DNA of 64,000 nt from the NCBI RefSeq assembly GCF_004745575.1, contig NZ_RPEM01000012.1, positions 1 through 64,000 on the forward strand. The letters run 5' to 3'. Position 1 is the first letter of the stretch. Every line of letters begins with the position of its first letter. The notes below the pieces were generated by a model. The model had not been told where the DNA came from. It made no database searches and was given only the letters and a program-made list of their open reading frames with translations. The position numbers and the translations under genes were made by a program. The stretch is from Pseudotabrizicola sediminis (GTDB lineage Bacteria; Pseudomonadota; Alphaproteobacteria; Rhodobacterales; Rhodobacteraceae). Below are positions 27,249 to 36,791 of this stretch, piece after piece.

Positions 27249-28379
27249 ATGACACCCGAGTCGATTCTGGCTGATCTGGTGGCGATCCCGGATCTGCCCG
27301 GCCAGCCCAACACCCGGATGGCAGAATGTGTGCGCAGCCATCTGGCGCGGCACGGGCTGGAATGCAGCGTGATCACCGGGCCAGAGGGTGACCGGGTCAA
27401 TCTGTTCGCAACCATCGGCCCGCGCGATGTGCCCGGCTATATCCTGTCCGGCCATATGGATGTGGTGCCGGTGGAAGGGCAGGTCTGGACCTCTGATCCG
27501 TTTCAGCTGCGGGCCGATGGCGACCGGCTGTTCGGCCGGGGGACAAGCGACATGAAAGGGTATCTGGCCTGCATGATCGCCATGGTGCCTGCGTTTCAGG
27601 CGATGGACCTGCAACGCCCCATCCATCTTGCGTTCTCTTATGATGAAGAGATCGGTTGCCGGGGTGTGCGCCACCTGATCGACCGGCTGCCCGGGTTGTG
27701 CGCCCCACCGCTGGCCTGCATCGTGGGCGAGCCGACGGACATGCGCCCGGTGCTGTCGCACAAGGGCAAGCAGGCCATGGAACTGGTGATCGAAGGCCGC
27801 GCCGCGCATTCGGCACAGCCCGATCTTGGGCTCAATGCGCTGTATCCGGCGGCCGAACTGTTGCTGTTCATCCGCGATCTGGCGGCGCGGCTGGCAACGG
27901 ACGGCCCGTTCGATGCGCGTTTCACCCCGCCCGGATCGACCGTTGTTGCCGGGGTGGTGCAGGGCGGGTCGGCGGTCAATATCATCCCCGACCGCTGCCG
28001 GATCCAGATGGAGGTGCGCTCCGTCCCCGGTCAACCGCCGGAAGCGATCACCGCGATGGTGCTGGATCGGCTTGCCGGTCTGGTGGATGACGGCACGGCG
28101 CTGCGGGTATCGCAGACAGAGCTTAGCAGCTACCCCGCGCTGCCCCCGCCCGAAGACCCGGCGCTGGCCGACTTGCTTCAGCGTCTGAGCGGTCAGCCGG
28201 TACTGCCATCGGTCAGCTACGGCACCGAGGCCGGGCTGTTTCACGCCGCAGGGATTGCGTCGATCATCTGCGGGCCGGGGTCGATTGTTCGCGCACACCG
28301 GCCTGACGAATATATCACCGTCTCTGAACTGGCGGCCTGCTGCCAGATGCTGGAAAGGCTGGGGGCAGAGCTTTCCTAG
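27249..28379 (+). CDS. argE: Acetylornithine deacetylase (M20 family)
   Basis: A 376-aa M20 metallohydrolase. Zinc ligands are recognisable: H in GHMDVVP, D in GRGTSDMKGYLA, the EE pair in YDEEIGCRG, E in VGEPTDM and H near the end in RAHRPDEYI. A dimerisation domain with GRAAHSAQPDLGLNA sits between. It would release ornithine from N-acetylornithine in arginine synthesis. AAGGAAGG stands before the ATG. The specific substrate is inferred from overall similarity to ArgE rather than DapE. Confidence 0.9.
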   Translation: MTPESILADLVAIPDLPGQPNTRMAECVRSHLARHGLECSVITGPEGDRVNLFATIGPRDVPGYILSGHMDVVPVEGQVWTSDPFQLRADGDRLFGRGTSDMKGYLACMIAMVPAFQAMDLQRPIHLAFSYDEEIGCRGVRHLIDRLPGLCAPPLACIVGEPTDMRPVLSHKGKQAMELVIEGRAAHSAQPDLGLNALYPAAELLLFIRDLAARLATDGPFDARFTPPGSTVVAGVVQGGSAVNIIPDRCRIQMEVRSVPGQPPEAITAMVLDRLAGLVDDGTALRVSQTELSSYPALPPPEDPALADLLQRLSGQPVLPSVSYGTEAGLFHAAGIASIICGPGSIVRAHRPDEYITVSELAACCQMLERLGAELS

Positions 28380-28389
28380 GCTGTGCTGA

Positions 28390-28404
28390 GGGCCGGACCG
28401 GCCC
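28390..28404 (+). terminator. Small GC palindrome after argE
   Basis: GGGCCGG-A-CCGGCCC begins 11 bases after the argE stop and is followed by CTTGCC; it may end argE transcription before the molybdate genes. No T-run, so weak evidence. Confidence 0.3.
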
Positions 28405-28440
28405 CTTGCCACCCGCCGCAATTTGCAGGACTCTGGCCGC

Positions 28441-28812
28441 ATGGACCACGACCCCCACTCCCCCCGCCTGCGCATCCGTATCATTTTTGGCGAGGCCGAG
28501 ATGATGGGGCCGGGCAAGGCCGAGTTGCTTGAGCGGGTGGATCGGACCGGGTCCATCGCGGCGGCGGGGCGTGAGATGGGGATGAGCTATAAGCGCGCGT
28601 GGGAGCTGATTGGCACGCTGAACACCATGTTTCAGGCCCCGGTGGTCAGCAGCACACGGGGTGGTCCGGGCGGGGGCGGTGCGGTGCTGACCGACACCGG
28701 GCGACAGGTTCTGCGCCTGTACCGCGCGTTCGAGGCGGAGTCGGCCAAGGCGGGGGCGGCGCAGCTTGCGGGCTTCACGGCGCTGTTGCGCGATATCCCC
28801 AGCGGAAAATAA
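28441..28812 (+). CDS. ModE-type molybdate-responsive regulator (HTH only)
   Basis: The 123-aa protein is the winged-helix domain of ModE: LRIRIIFGEAEMMGPGKAELLERV, then the recognition region TGSIAAAGREMGMSYKRAWELI and wing GGPGGGGAVLTDTGRQVL. It lacks the C-terminal molybdate-binding (TOBE/Mop) domains of E. coli ModE, so how it senses molybdate is unclear. It is 79 bases upstream of modA, and a candidate operator lies in that gap. Confidence 0.88.
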   Translation: MDHDPHSPRLRIRIIFGEAEMMGPGKAELLERVDRTGSIAAAGREMGMSYKRAWELIGTLNTMFQAPVVSSTRGGPGGGGAVLTDTGRQVLRLYRAFEAESAKAGAAQLAGFTALLRDIPSGK

Positions 28813-28839
28813 CGCTTGTGTCGCGGCATGGCTTCCTGC

Positions 28840-28861
28840 GATATCTTTTTCAAACCATATC
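28840..28861. promoter_or_regulatory. Candidate Mo-box upstream of modA
   Basis: GATAT-N12-ATATC, an inverted repeat 30 bases before the modA start. AT-rich ATAT half-sites are typical of ModE-family operators, but spacing and flanks differ from the enteric consensus. Proposed from position and symmetry. Confidence 0.35.
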
Positions 28862-28891
28862 TGACCGCACACCCCGAGCAGGAAGGCCCAC

Positions 28892-29650
28892 ATGACCCAC
28901 GCCCGGACGCTGCTCGCCTGTGCTGCCAGCCTGTCCTTAGCCGCCCCGGCGCTGGCGGAGGAGGTGGTTGTCTTTGCCGCCGCCTCGCTCAAAACCGCAC
29001 TCGACGCGGTGGCGGCTGATTTTCAGGCTGCGACGGGCTATACTGTGGCCATCAGCTATGCCGGATCGAATGCGCTGGCCCGGCAAATCATCGAAGGTGC
29101 GCCTGCCGATATCTTTCTGTCCTCTGCCGTCAACTGGATGGATGTGGTGGAACAATCCGGGCTGCTGCTGCCCCAAACGCGCCGCGACCTGTTTGGCAAT
29201 GCGTTGGTGCTGGTGGGCGGGCCGGAGGCGATCCCGGTCGATCTGACCCCCGGTTTTGATCTGGTGGGGCTGCTGGGCGATGGCAGGCTGGCCATGGGAA
29301 TGGTCGAGTCCGTGCCGGCAGGCCAATATGGCAAGGCGGCACTGGAAAGCCTTGGCCTGTGGGAGGCGGTGGCGCCATCGGTGGCGCAGGCCGACAATGT
29401 GCGCGCGGCCCTGGCCTTTGTATCCAGCGGTGAGGCCCCTTATGGCATTGTTTATGCCACAGATGCGGTGGCCGCCCCCGGTGTCACGGTTGTCGGCACC
29501 TTCCCGGCAGACAGCCACCCGCCGATCCTGTTTCCCGGTGCCCTGCTGACCGGGGCGACGGATGCGGCGGATGCGGCGTTCTTCGCGGCAATAACGTCAG
29601 AGGCGGGCGCCGCGGTTTTCGCTGCCCAAGGCTTTGAAATCCTGAACTGA
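28892..29650 (+). CDS. modA: Molybdate ABC transporter, periplasmic binding protein
   Basis: A 252-aa protein with a Sec signal peptide (LLACAASLSLAAPALA, cleavage before EEVVV). The mature N-terminus VVFAAASLKTALDAVAADF is the ModA oxyanion-binding signature, and GNALVLV and ADNVRAALAFVSSGEAPYGIVYATDA are the other conserved segments. It binds molybdate and tungstate in the periplasm for ModB and ModC. AGGAAGG lies before the ATG. Confidence 0.95.
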   Translation: MTHARTLLACAASLSLAAPALAEEVVVFAAASLKTALDAVAADFQAATGYTVAISYAGSNALARQIIEGAPADIFLSSAVNWMDVVEQSGLLLPQTRRDLFGNALVLVGGPEAIPVDLTPGFDLVGLLGDGRLAMGMVESVPAGQYGKAALESLGLWEAVAPSVAQADNVRAALAFVSSGEAPYGIVYATDAVAAPGVTVVGTFPADSHPPILFPGALLTGATDAADAAFFAAITSEAGAAVFAAQGFEILN

Positions 29651-29660
29651 AGGCGCGAGA

Positions 29661-30359
29661 ATGGCGGACTGGCTTTCCCCCGACGAATGGCGCGCGGTTG
29701 CGCTGTCGCTGAAAGTGTCGTTCTGGGCGGTTCTGCTCAGCCTGCCGCTGGGCATCCTGACTGCCCATGCGCTGGCCCGGTGGCAGTTTCCGGGCAAGCA
29801 GGTGTTGAATGGGCTGGTGCATCTGCCGTTGATTCTGCCGCCGGTGGTGACGGGCTATCTGCTGTTGATCACCTTCGGGAGGCGGGGCGCTGTGGGGCAG
29901 TTCCTGGAGGAGTGGTTCGGCATCGTCTTCGCCTTCCGTTGGACAGGGGCGGCGCTGGCGGCGGCCGTGATGGCCTTTCCGCTGATGGTGCGCGCCATAA
30001 GGCTGGCCATCGAGGCGGTGGACCCAAAGCTGGAACAGGCGGCGGGCACGCTGGGTGCCTCGCGCGCATGGGTGTTCTTGACCGTGACGCTGCCGTTGAT
30101 CTTGCCCGGCATCATCGCGGGGGTGATCCTTGCCTTCGCCAAGGCCATCGGCGAATTCGGGGCGACGATCACCTTTGTGTCCAATATCCCCGGCCAGACC
30201 CAGACGCTGCCCACGGCGATTTACAGCGCTTTGCAGGTGCCGGGTGGCGACGCGCAGGCCGCACGGCTGGTTCTGGTGGCCATTGTCATCGCCATGGCGG
30301 CGCTGCTGCTGTCGGAATGGGTCAGCCGCGCAGTGGCCCGCCGGATCGCGGGGGCCTGA
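29661..30359 (+). CDS. modB: Molybdate ABC transporter permease
   Basis: A 232-aa inner-membrane permease with about five hydrophobic segments and the coupling-loop motif EAAGTLGAS-like sequence (EQAAGTLGASRAWVFLTVTLP, split here by eye) that contacts ModC. Length is normal for ModB. Ten bases separate it from modA, and its stop overlaps the modC start as TGATG, so the three subunits are co-translated. Confidence 0.95.
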   Translation: MADWLSPDEWRAVALSLKVSFWAVLLSLPLGILTAHALARWQFPGKQVLNGLVHLPLILPPVVTGYLLLITFGRRGAVGQFLEEWFGIVFAFRWTGAALAAAVMAFPLMVRAIRLAIEAVDPKLEQAAGTLGASRAWVFLTVTLPLILPGIIAGVILAFAKAIGEFGATITFVSNIPGQTQTLPTAIYSALQVPGGDAQAARLVLVAIVIAMAALLLSEWVSRAVARRIAGA

Positions 30360-31456
30360 TGCTGCGGGTAGCGCTGACCCATCGGATCGGGGCATTCACG
30401 CTGGATGTGGCATTCGACGCGCCCCCCGGCGTGACCGTGCTGTTTGGCCGGTCGGCGTCGGGCAAGACCACGATTGTCAACGCAGTGGCCGGGCTGGTGC
30501 GGCCCGAACAGGGCCGTGTGTCGGTCGATGGATGGCGGTTGCTGGACACGGTGGCGGGGGTGGACCTGCCGCCCCACCGCCGCCGTCTGGGCTATATCTT
30601 TCAGGAAGGCCGGCTGTTCCCGCATCTGACCGTGCGGCAGAACCTGACCTATGGCGCGTGGTTTGCGCCCAAAGGGGCCGCGCGCGAAGACATGGGCCGC
30701 GTGGTCGACATGCTTGGCATCGGTCCCTTGCTGCACCGCCGCCCCGCCGGGCTGTCGGGCGGAGAGCGGCAGCGCGTGGCCATCGGTCGTGCACTGCTGG
30801 CCGCGCCAAAGCTGATATTGGCGGACGAGCCGCTGTCGGCGCTGGATGAGGCGCGCAAGGCGGAAATCCTGCCTTATTTCGAGCGGTTGCGCGATGAGGT
30901 TAAGGTGCCGATCCTGTATGTCAGCCATTCCCCCGCCGAGGTGGCACGGGTGGCAACAACAGTGGTCGCCCTCGATGCGGGTCGCGTGACCGGCATCGGT
31001 CCGGCCTTCGACGTGCTGGGCGACCCGGCCCTGTGGCCCATCGGCGTGCGCGGCGCCGGTGCCGTGATCGCGGCGCGGCTGGTGCGCCAGCACCCGGACG
31101 GGCTGAGCGAACTGGACGCGGGTGGCATCCCGCTGTTCCTGCCGCGGATCAGTGCCGCCCCCGGCAGTCTGGTGCGGCTGCGGATCGCAGCGCATGATGT
31201 GATCTTGTCGGGCGAGCCGCCCGTTGGGTTGTCGGCGCTGAACATTTTGCCCGGCACGATTGAGGCGATGCATCAGGGCGATGGCCCGGGCGTGATGGTC
31301 CGGCTGGTCACGCCCGCCGGTGCCGTGCTGGCCCGGATCACCCGCCGTTCGGCGCAGATTATGGGGCTCGCGCCGGGCAAGACGGCCTATGCCATCATCA
31401 AATCCGTCGCCCCCGCACCCGAGGATGTGATCATCCGGGCAGACACTGCCGGTTGA
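30359..31456 (+). CDS. modC: Molybdate ABC transporter ATPase
   Basis: The 365-aa ATPase has Walker A GRSASGKTTIVN, signature LSGGERQRVAIGRALL, Walker B LILADEPLSALD and the switch His in YVSHSPAEVAR. The C-terminal part from about residue 290 (LNILPGTIEAMHQGDGPGVM onward) is a TOBE domain that can bind molybdate and may regulate transport. The start ATG overlaps the modB stop codon. Confidence 0.95.
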   Translation: MLRVALTHRIGAFTLDVAFDAPPGVTVLFGRSASGKTTIVNAVAGLVRPEQGRVSVDGWRLLDTVAGVDLPPHRRRLGYIFQEGRLFPHLTVRQNLTYGAWFAPKGAAREDMGRVVDMLGIGPLLHRRPAGLSGGERQRVAIGRALLAAPKLILADEPLSALDEARKAEILPYFERLRDEVKVPILYVSHSPAEVARVATTVVALDAGRVTGIGPAFDVLGDPALWPIGVRGAGAVIAARLVRQHPDGLSELDAGGIPLFLPRISAAPGSLVRLRIAAHDVILSGEPPVGLSALNILPGTIEAMHQGDGPGVMVRLVTPAGAVLARITRRSAQIMGLAPGKTAYAIIKSVAPAPEDVIIRADTAG

Positions 31457-31628
31457 TCGTTCTGCCCGTCCTCTGCCCTGTCATGCAGCTGCGCCCAGGT
31501 GCTGGCGTCCTTCCAAACCCGAAATCTTCCTTGTTTTCGCCCAAACATGGCGCTTTCCTATGCGTTTGGATAGGAGAACAGCAGCACGTGATCCGGTATC
31601 CCGATTTGAGTGCAAGGGGAGAAGAGCG

Positions 31629-32168
31629 ATGCGGGTTCTGACTTGGGGCAGCGGGATGGGATGGGTCCGGGCAACCGTTCTGGCATGGAGTCTGACCGGC
31701 GCTGCCATGGCCCAGACCGCGCCCGGAGCTTTGCCTGCGCCAACGGGTCAGGTCATCCTGACAGTGCGCGGCGTTATTTCGGTGACCAACGGCAATACCG
31801 AAGCTGCGCTCGACCGGGCGATGATCGAGGCGATGGGCGTGGTGACCGTGCACACCGGCACAATCTGGACCGATGGCACCAGCGAGTTTCAGGGCGTGGA
31901 ACTGTCGCGCCTGTTGGCCCATCTTGGCGCGGATGGCACCACCCTGCGGTTGACCGCGCTGAACGACTATGCCGTCGACATCCCCGCGACCGAGGCTGTC
32001 GAAGGCGGGCCGGTGCTGGCCTTCCGCATGGATGGCAAAGACCTGTCCCCGCGCGACAAGGGGCCGTTGTGGATGATCTATCCCTATGACGTGAACACGG
32101 CCTACAAGAACGAGGTCAGCTATTCCCGCTCGGTCTGGCAGCTGAGCAGCATCGAGGTTCTGGACTGA
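31629..32168 (+). CDS. Exported sulfite-oxidase-fold protein without cysteine
   Basis: A 179-aa product with a signal peptide (ATVLAWSLTGAAMA, cleavage before QTA). The mature part, VILTVRGVISVTNG, FQGVELSRLLAHLGADG, LNDYAVDIPATEA and RDKGPLWMIYPYD, matches small proteins annotated as molybdopterin-binding oxidoreductases. The whole sequence has no cysteine, so the molybdenum-ligating Cys of SUOX and YedY is missing. It is 172 bases downstream of modC on the same strand. A ligand-binding or structural role is more likely than Moco catalysis; function unknown. Confidence 0.8.
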   Translation: MRVLTWGSGMGWVRATVLAWSLTGAAMAQTAPGALPAPTGQVILTVRGVISVTNGNTEAALDRAMIEAMGVVTVHTGTIWTDGTSEFQGVELSRLLAHLGADGTTLRLTALNDYAVDIPATEAVEGGPVLAFRMDGKDLSPRDKGPLWMIYPYDVNTAYKNEVSYSRSVWQLSSIEVLD

Positions 32169-32186
32169 CCGGTTGCCTTTGCCAGC

Positions 32187-32212
32187 GCGTTCCCCATATC
32201 GACGGGGAACGC
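32187..32212 (+). terminator. Hairpin after the molybdate cluster
   Basis: GCGTTCCCC and GGGGAACGC pair perfectly over 9 bases with an 8-base loop, starting 19 bases after the preceding stop codon. No T-run follows. It may separate the molybdate cluster from selO. Confidence 0.45.
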
Positions 32213-32246
32213 AGCCATGCTGCCTGCGACAAGGATCACAGGACCG

Positions 32247-33722
32247 ATGACCGATCAGACGCCGCATTCCGCCCTGCGCCACAGCGGGTTTCGCTTTGAC
32301 AACTCCTGGGCTCGCGACCTGCCGGGCACCTTTGTCGCGCAAGATCCCGATGCCGCCCCGGCGCCGCAGATCATTGTCCTGAACGATGCGCTGGCGGCTG
32401 ATCTGGGGCTGGCGGTGGATGTCCTGGCGCAAAACCCCGGCTGGTTTGCGGGCGGCAGCCTGCCGGATGGCGCGGCCCCCGTGGCGCTGGCCTATGCCGG
32501 GCACCAGTTCGGGGGGTTCTCGCCGCAGCTGGGCGATGGCCGGGCGCATCTGATTGGTGAACACATCGGACCCGACGGGCGGCGGAGGGACATACAGCTG
32601 AAGGGCTCTGGCCGCACCCCGTTTTCGCGCGGCGGCGATGGCAAGGCCGCACTTGGCCCGATGCTGCGCGAATACGTGATCTCTGAGGCGATGGCGGCGC
32701 TGGGCGTGCCCACCACGCGCAGCCTTGCCGTGGCGCTTACCGGCGAGGATGTGCGGCGCGAAGCAGGCCGGTTGCCGGGGGCCGTAGTGACCCGCGTGGC
32801 CGCGAGCCATCTGCGGGTGGGCACGTTCCAGTTCTGGGCCGCGCGCGGCGATCATGACACGCTGGCCCGGGTGGTTGATTATGCCATCGCGCGGCATGAT
32901 ACTGACCTCGTGGGGCAGCGGGGCCGGGTGGTTGCGTTCTTTGACCGGGTTATCGCCCGTCAGGCGCGGCTGGTGGCGGCATGGATGGGGCTTGGCTTTG
33001 TGCATGGCGTCTTGAACACCGACAACGTGGCGCTGTCTGGCGAGACCATCGACTACGGCCCCTGCGCCTTTATGGAGGCCTATGCGCCCGGTACGGTGTT
33101 TTCGTCGATTGATCATCAGGGGCGGTATGCCTATGCCAACCAGCCGCATATTCTGGCGTGGAACATGTCCAAGCTGGCGGAAAGCCTGCTGCCGCTGATG
33201 GGCGATGCCGATGCGGCGGTAGCGGTGTTGAACGACCGGTTGTCTGGCATCAGCACGATTTATCAGGCGGAATGGCTGGCGGTGATGCGCGACAAGCTGG
33301 CGCTGGACGGCGCGCAGGATGGCGACGCCAATCTGGCCACAGGGTTTCTGGCCGCGATGGAGGGGCAGGGGGCGGACTGGACGCTTGCCTTCCGCCGTCT
33401 GGCGCAAGCCGCTGATGGAGACACCACCCCGCTGCGCGCGCTGTTCGCCGATCCGGCAAAGCTGGACCAATGGCTGCCGCTATGGCGCGCGCGGCTGCGC
33501 GCCGATGCGGCAGATCACCTGCGGGCCACCAACCCGCTGGCGATCCCGCGCAATCATCTGGTGGAAAAGGCGCTGCGGACCGCCGAACAAGGCGATATGG
33601 CCCTGTTCACCGCCCTGCTGGCACAGGTCACCGACCCCTATACCGACCGCCCGGGGCGCGAGGCCTATGCCCTGCCAGCCCCCGCCGGGTTTGGCGACTA
33701 CGTCACCTTCTGCGGTACCTGA
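32247..33722 (+). CDS. selO: SelO-family protein adenylyltransferase (pseudokinase AMPylator)
   Basis: A 491-aa SelO (YdiU) protein, a pseudokinase known to transfer AMP to Ser/Thr/Tyr of target proteins under oxidative stress. IQLKGSGRTPFSRGGDGKAAL, GVLNTDNVALSGETIDYGPCAF and the rest of the fold are present. Two cysteines match the redox pair described for E. coli SelO (C272/C476): C273 in DYGPCAF and C489, third residue from the end (FCGT), the position of selenocysteine in the animal protein. The ATG at 32247 follows an AGGA site; another ATG ten codons upstream is less likely. Confidence 0.93.
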   Translation: MTDQTPHSALRHSGFRFDNSWARDLPGTFVAQDPDAAPAPQIIVLNDALAADLGLAVDVLAQNPGWFAGGSLPDGAAPVALAYAGHQFGGFSPQLGDGRAHLIGEHIGPDGRRRDIQLKGSGRTPFSRGGDGKAALGPMLREYVISEAMAALGVPTTRSLAVALTGEDVRREAGRLPGAVVTRVAASHLRVGTFQFWAARGDHDTLARVVDYAIARHDTDLVGQRGRVVAFFDRVIARQARLVAAWMGLGFVHGVLNTDNVALSGETIDYGPCAFMEAYAPGTVFSSIDHQGRYAYANQPHILAWNMSKLAESLLPLMGDADAAVAVLNDRLSGISTIYQAEWLAVMRDKLALDGAQDGDANLATGFLAAMEGQGADWTLAFRRLAQAADGDTTPLRALFADPAKLDQWLPLWRARLRADAADHLRATNPLAIPRNHLVEKALRTAEQGDMALFTALLAQVTDPYTDRPGREAYALPAPAGFGDYVTFCGT

Positions 33723-33725
33723 GCG

Positions 33726-34142
33726 TTAGTCCGGCGCGGCGTCGGTCTTCATCAGACGCTCGGCCTTTTTGCGCACCAGAACCGTGCGCAGATCATGCAT
33801 CGCCAGCAGCAGCGTATCGGTCACCTCGTCCAGTTGCGCATCGCTGGCCTTTGACTGCGCCCAGGCGGTGACAAGGTTCAGGTGATCCACCGCCCGGTGA
33901 ATGTCATCGACATCGCGCGCCGCAAGAACCGCGCTGCGCTGCGCGATCCAACCGGTGATGACCGCAAGTTCGTGGGCACTCAGCTTGCGGTCGCCATGTG
34001 GCTTGATATTGCCATTCCTGACATTGGCGATGGCGATTTCTTCCATCTCGATCCGGCGCTGGCGATTTTCCGTATCCACCTTGAACACAGCCGCGCCGTT
34101 TTCACGGATGCGGAAATAGAACTCCGGCAAATCGCCCGCCAT
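33726..34142 (-). CDS. Conserved hypothetical protein, 138 aa
   Basis: A soluble protein beginning MAGDLPEFYFRIRENGAAVF, with a small beta-rich N-terminal segment and a helical remainder (HELAVITGWIAQRSAVLAARD, DEVTDTLLLAMHDLRTVLVRKKAERL). No cysteine, no signal peptide, no membrane segment. It starts 9 bases after the aminotransferase stop codon, so the two form an operon. The family appears conserved in Rhodobacteraceae by its composition, but no function is known to me. Confidence 0.75.
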   Translation of the reverse strand: MAGDLPEFYFRIRENGAAVFKVDTENRQRRIEMEEIAIANVRNGNIKPHGDRKLSAHELAVITGWIAQRSAVLAARDVDDIHRAVDHLNLVTAWAQSKASDAQLDEVTDTLLLAMHDLRTVLVRKKAERLMKTDAAPD

Positions 34143-34151
34143 CGAACCCCC

Positions 34152-35390
<1,239 letters not shown>

Positions 35391-35443
35391 TTATGGATGG
35401 CCCCTGACCCAATCAAGCGATATCGACGCAAAGGAGAGGCAAG

Positions 35444-35857
35444 ATGGCGGATAATGACACAGCAGCGACGTGGTTTTCGGCAGAGGTCGCCACCTTTGGC
35501 GACCGGCTGGCCGGTGCACGCGAGGCAGCGGGGCTGTCGCAGCCCGATCTGGCAGAACGCCTTGGCGTGCGCCTGACCACAGTACAGGGCTGGGAGGATG
35601 ACGCGTCAGAGCCGCGGTCAAACCGGCTGCAGATGCTGGCAGGCATGCTGAACGTGTCGATCCGCTGGCTTCTGACCGGGGAAGGGGATGGCCTTGACGC
35701 GCCCTCGGCCCCCGGAACCCATGATGCGGCGACGCTTGAGGCGCTGGCCGATCTGTCGCGCATGCGCGCGCAGATGCTGGCGCTGGCGCAGGATATGGGG
35801 CAGATGGAAACCCGGCTGCATCATCTGTTGCGGCGCGAAGAGGTGGATGCAGAATGA
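35444..35857 (+). CDS. XRE/Cro-CI-family helix-turn-helix regulator
   Basis: A 137-aa protein with a classic HTH_3 domain (FGDRLAGAREAAGLSQPDLA, then ERLGVRLTTVQGWEDDASEPR) at residues 18-65, followed by a C-terminal helical region (ADLSRMRAQMLALAQDMGQM) likely to form a coiled coil. It overlaps sdhE by four bases (ATGA). A role as regulator of respiratory genes is suggested only by that coupling. Confidence 0.88.
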   Translation: MADNDTAATWFSAEVATFGDRLAGAREAAGLSQPDLAERLGVRLTTVQGWEDDASEPRSNRLQMLAGMLNVSIRWLLTGEGDGLDAPSAPGTHDAATLEALADLSRMRAQMLALAQDMGQMETRLHHLLRREEVDAE

Positions 35858-36132
35858 CCCTGACAGAGACAGCAGATGCACGGCTCAAGCGCATGAAGAT
35901 GCGTTCCTGGCGGCGCGGCACCAAGGAAATGGATCTGGTGCTTGGCCCCTGGGCCGACGCGCATCTGGAGGCCCTGTCGCCCGCGCAGCTGGACGAATAT
36001 GAGCTGTTGCTGGAAGAAAACGATCAGGATCTGATGGCGTTTATCTTCGGCCAGGCCCGGCCCGCGCCCGCAATTGCACCTTTGCTGGACCAGATCACCC
36101 TCTTTGCCCGAGACAGACTGCGTAAGGTTTGA
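35854..36132 (+). CDS. sdhE: Succinate dehydrogenase assembly factor SdhE
   Basis: The 92-aa protein carries the SdhE/SDHAF2 signature RRGTKEMDLVLG, with the RGTKE segment that is needed to promote covalent FAD attachment to SdhA. It is a small soluble helical-bundle protein of usual length. Its ATG overlaps the stop of the XRE-type regulator, a less common pairing for this gene. Confidence 0.94.
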   Translation: MTLTETADARLKRMKMRSWRRGTKEMDLVLGPWADAHLEALSPAQLDEYELLLEENDQDLMAFIFGQARPAPAIAPLLDQITLFARDRLRKV

Positions 36133-36143
36133 GCGAAATCTGA

Positions 36144-36159
36144 ATTCGGTTTACCGAAT
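36144..36159. promoter_or_regulatory. 16-bp palindrome, candidate MarR-type operator
   Basis: ATTCGGT-TT-ACCGAAT has perfect 7-base arms and lies 53 bases before the MarR-family gene. MarR-family proteins bind 16-20-bp palindromes and usually repress themselves, so autoregulation is the simplest reading. Confidence 0.5.
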
Positions 36160-36212
36160 GTTTTCTGTTTAAGCCGATTCTGTCCTCTGGTTGATGGAAG
36201 GCGGAGAACAGC

Positions 36213-36710
36213 ATGACGCATCAAGCCCCGGTTCTGGACGGCTCGCACAAGGTTCTGACAGCGAGCTATCTGGATAGTCTTGCTTTGGTCGAACGCCTGC
36301 ATCGTCTGCTGCTTGATGTCATCAAGGATGAGTTTGAGCGGCTTGCCATTCTTGAGATCAACTCGGTTCAGGCGCTGTTGCTCTTCAATATCGGCGACAA
36401 TGAGGTGACGGCCGGGGAGTTGAAAAGCCGCGGCTATTATCAGGGCAGCAATGTCAGCTACAATCTGAAAAAGCTGGTGGAGCTCGGCTATATGCACCAC
36501 CAGCGGTCCGAACTTGACCGCCGGTCGGTGCGGGTTCGGCTGACGGAAAAGGGGCGGCGGGTGCGCATGGTGCTGAACGATCTGTTTGCGCGCCATGCCG
36601 AAGTGCTGTTGAAAAAGGCAGTGATCGACGCTGCCGGAATGGAAGACGTGAACCATTCGCTCAAACGGCTGGAACGGTTCTGGACGGATCAGATCCGCTA
36701 TATTTACTGA
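36213..36710 (+). CDS. MarR-family winged-helix regulator (LdtR-like)
   Basis: A 165-aa regulator. The winged-helix core runs from about residue 45 to 125: LEINSVQALLLFNIGDNEV, the recognition helix RGYYQGSNVSYNLKKLVEL and the wing RSELDRRSVRVRLTEKGRR. N- and C-terminal helices (LALVERLHRLLLDVIKDEF, VNHSLKRLERFWTD) would form the dimer. The recognition helix resembles alphaproteobacterial LdtR proteins, which control envelope and stress genes; that assignment is from memory of the family. GGCGGAGA precedes the ATG. Confidence 0.88.
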   Translation: MTHQAPVLDGSHKVLTASYLDSLALVERLHRLLLDVIKDEFERLAILEINSVQALLLFNIGDNEVTAGELKSRGYYQGSNVSYNLKKLVELGYMHHQRSELDRRSVRVRLTEKGRRVRMVLNDLFARHAEVLLKKAVIDAAGMEDVNHSLKRLERFWTDQIRYIY

Positions 36711-36791
36711 CGCTTCCGCGAGACCATCTTCCACCAGATCGCATTCCGACAGGCTGCAGATGTCGCCTGCGGCCAGGCCCGGAAATTCCTT

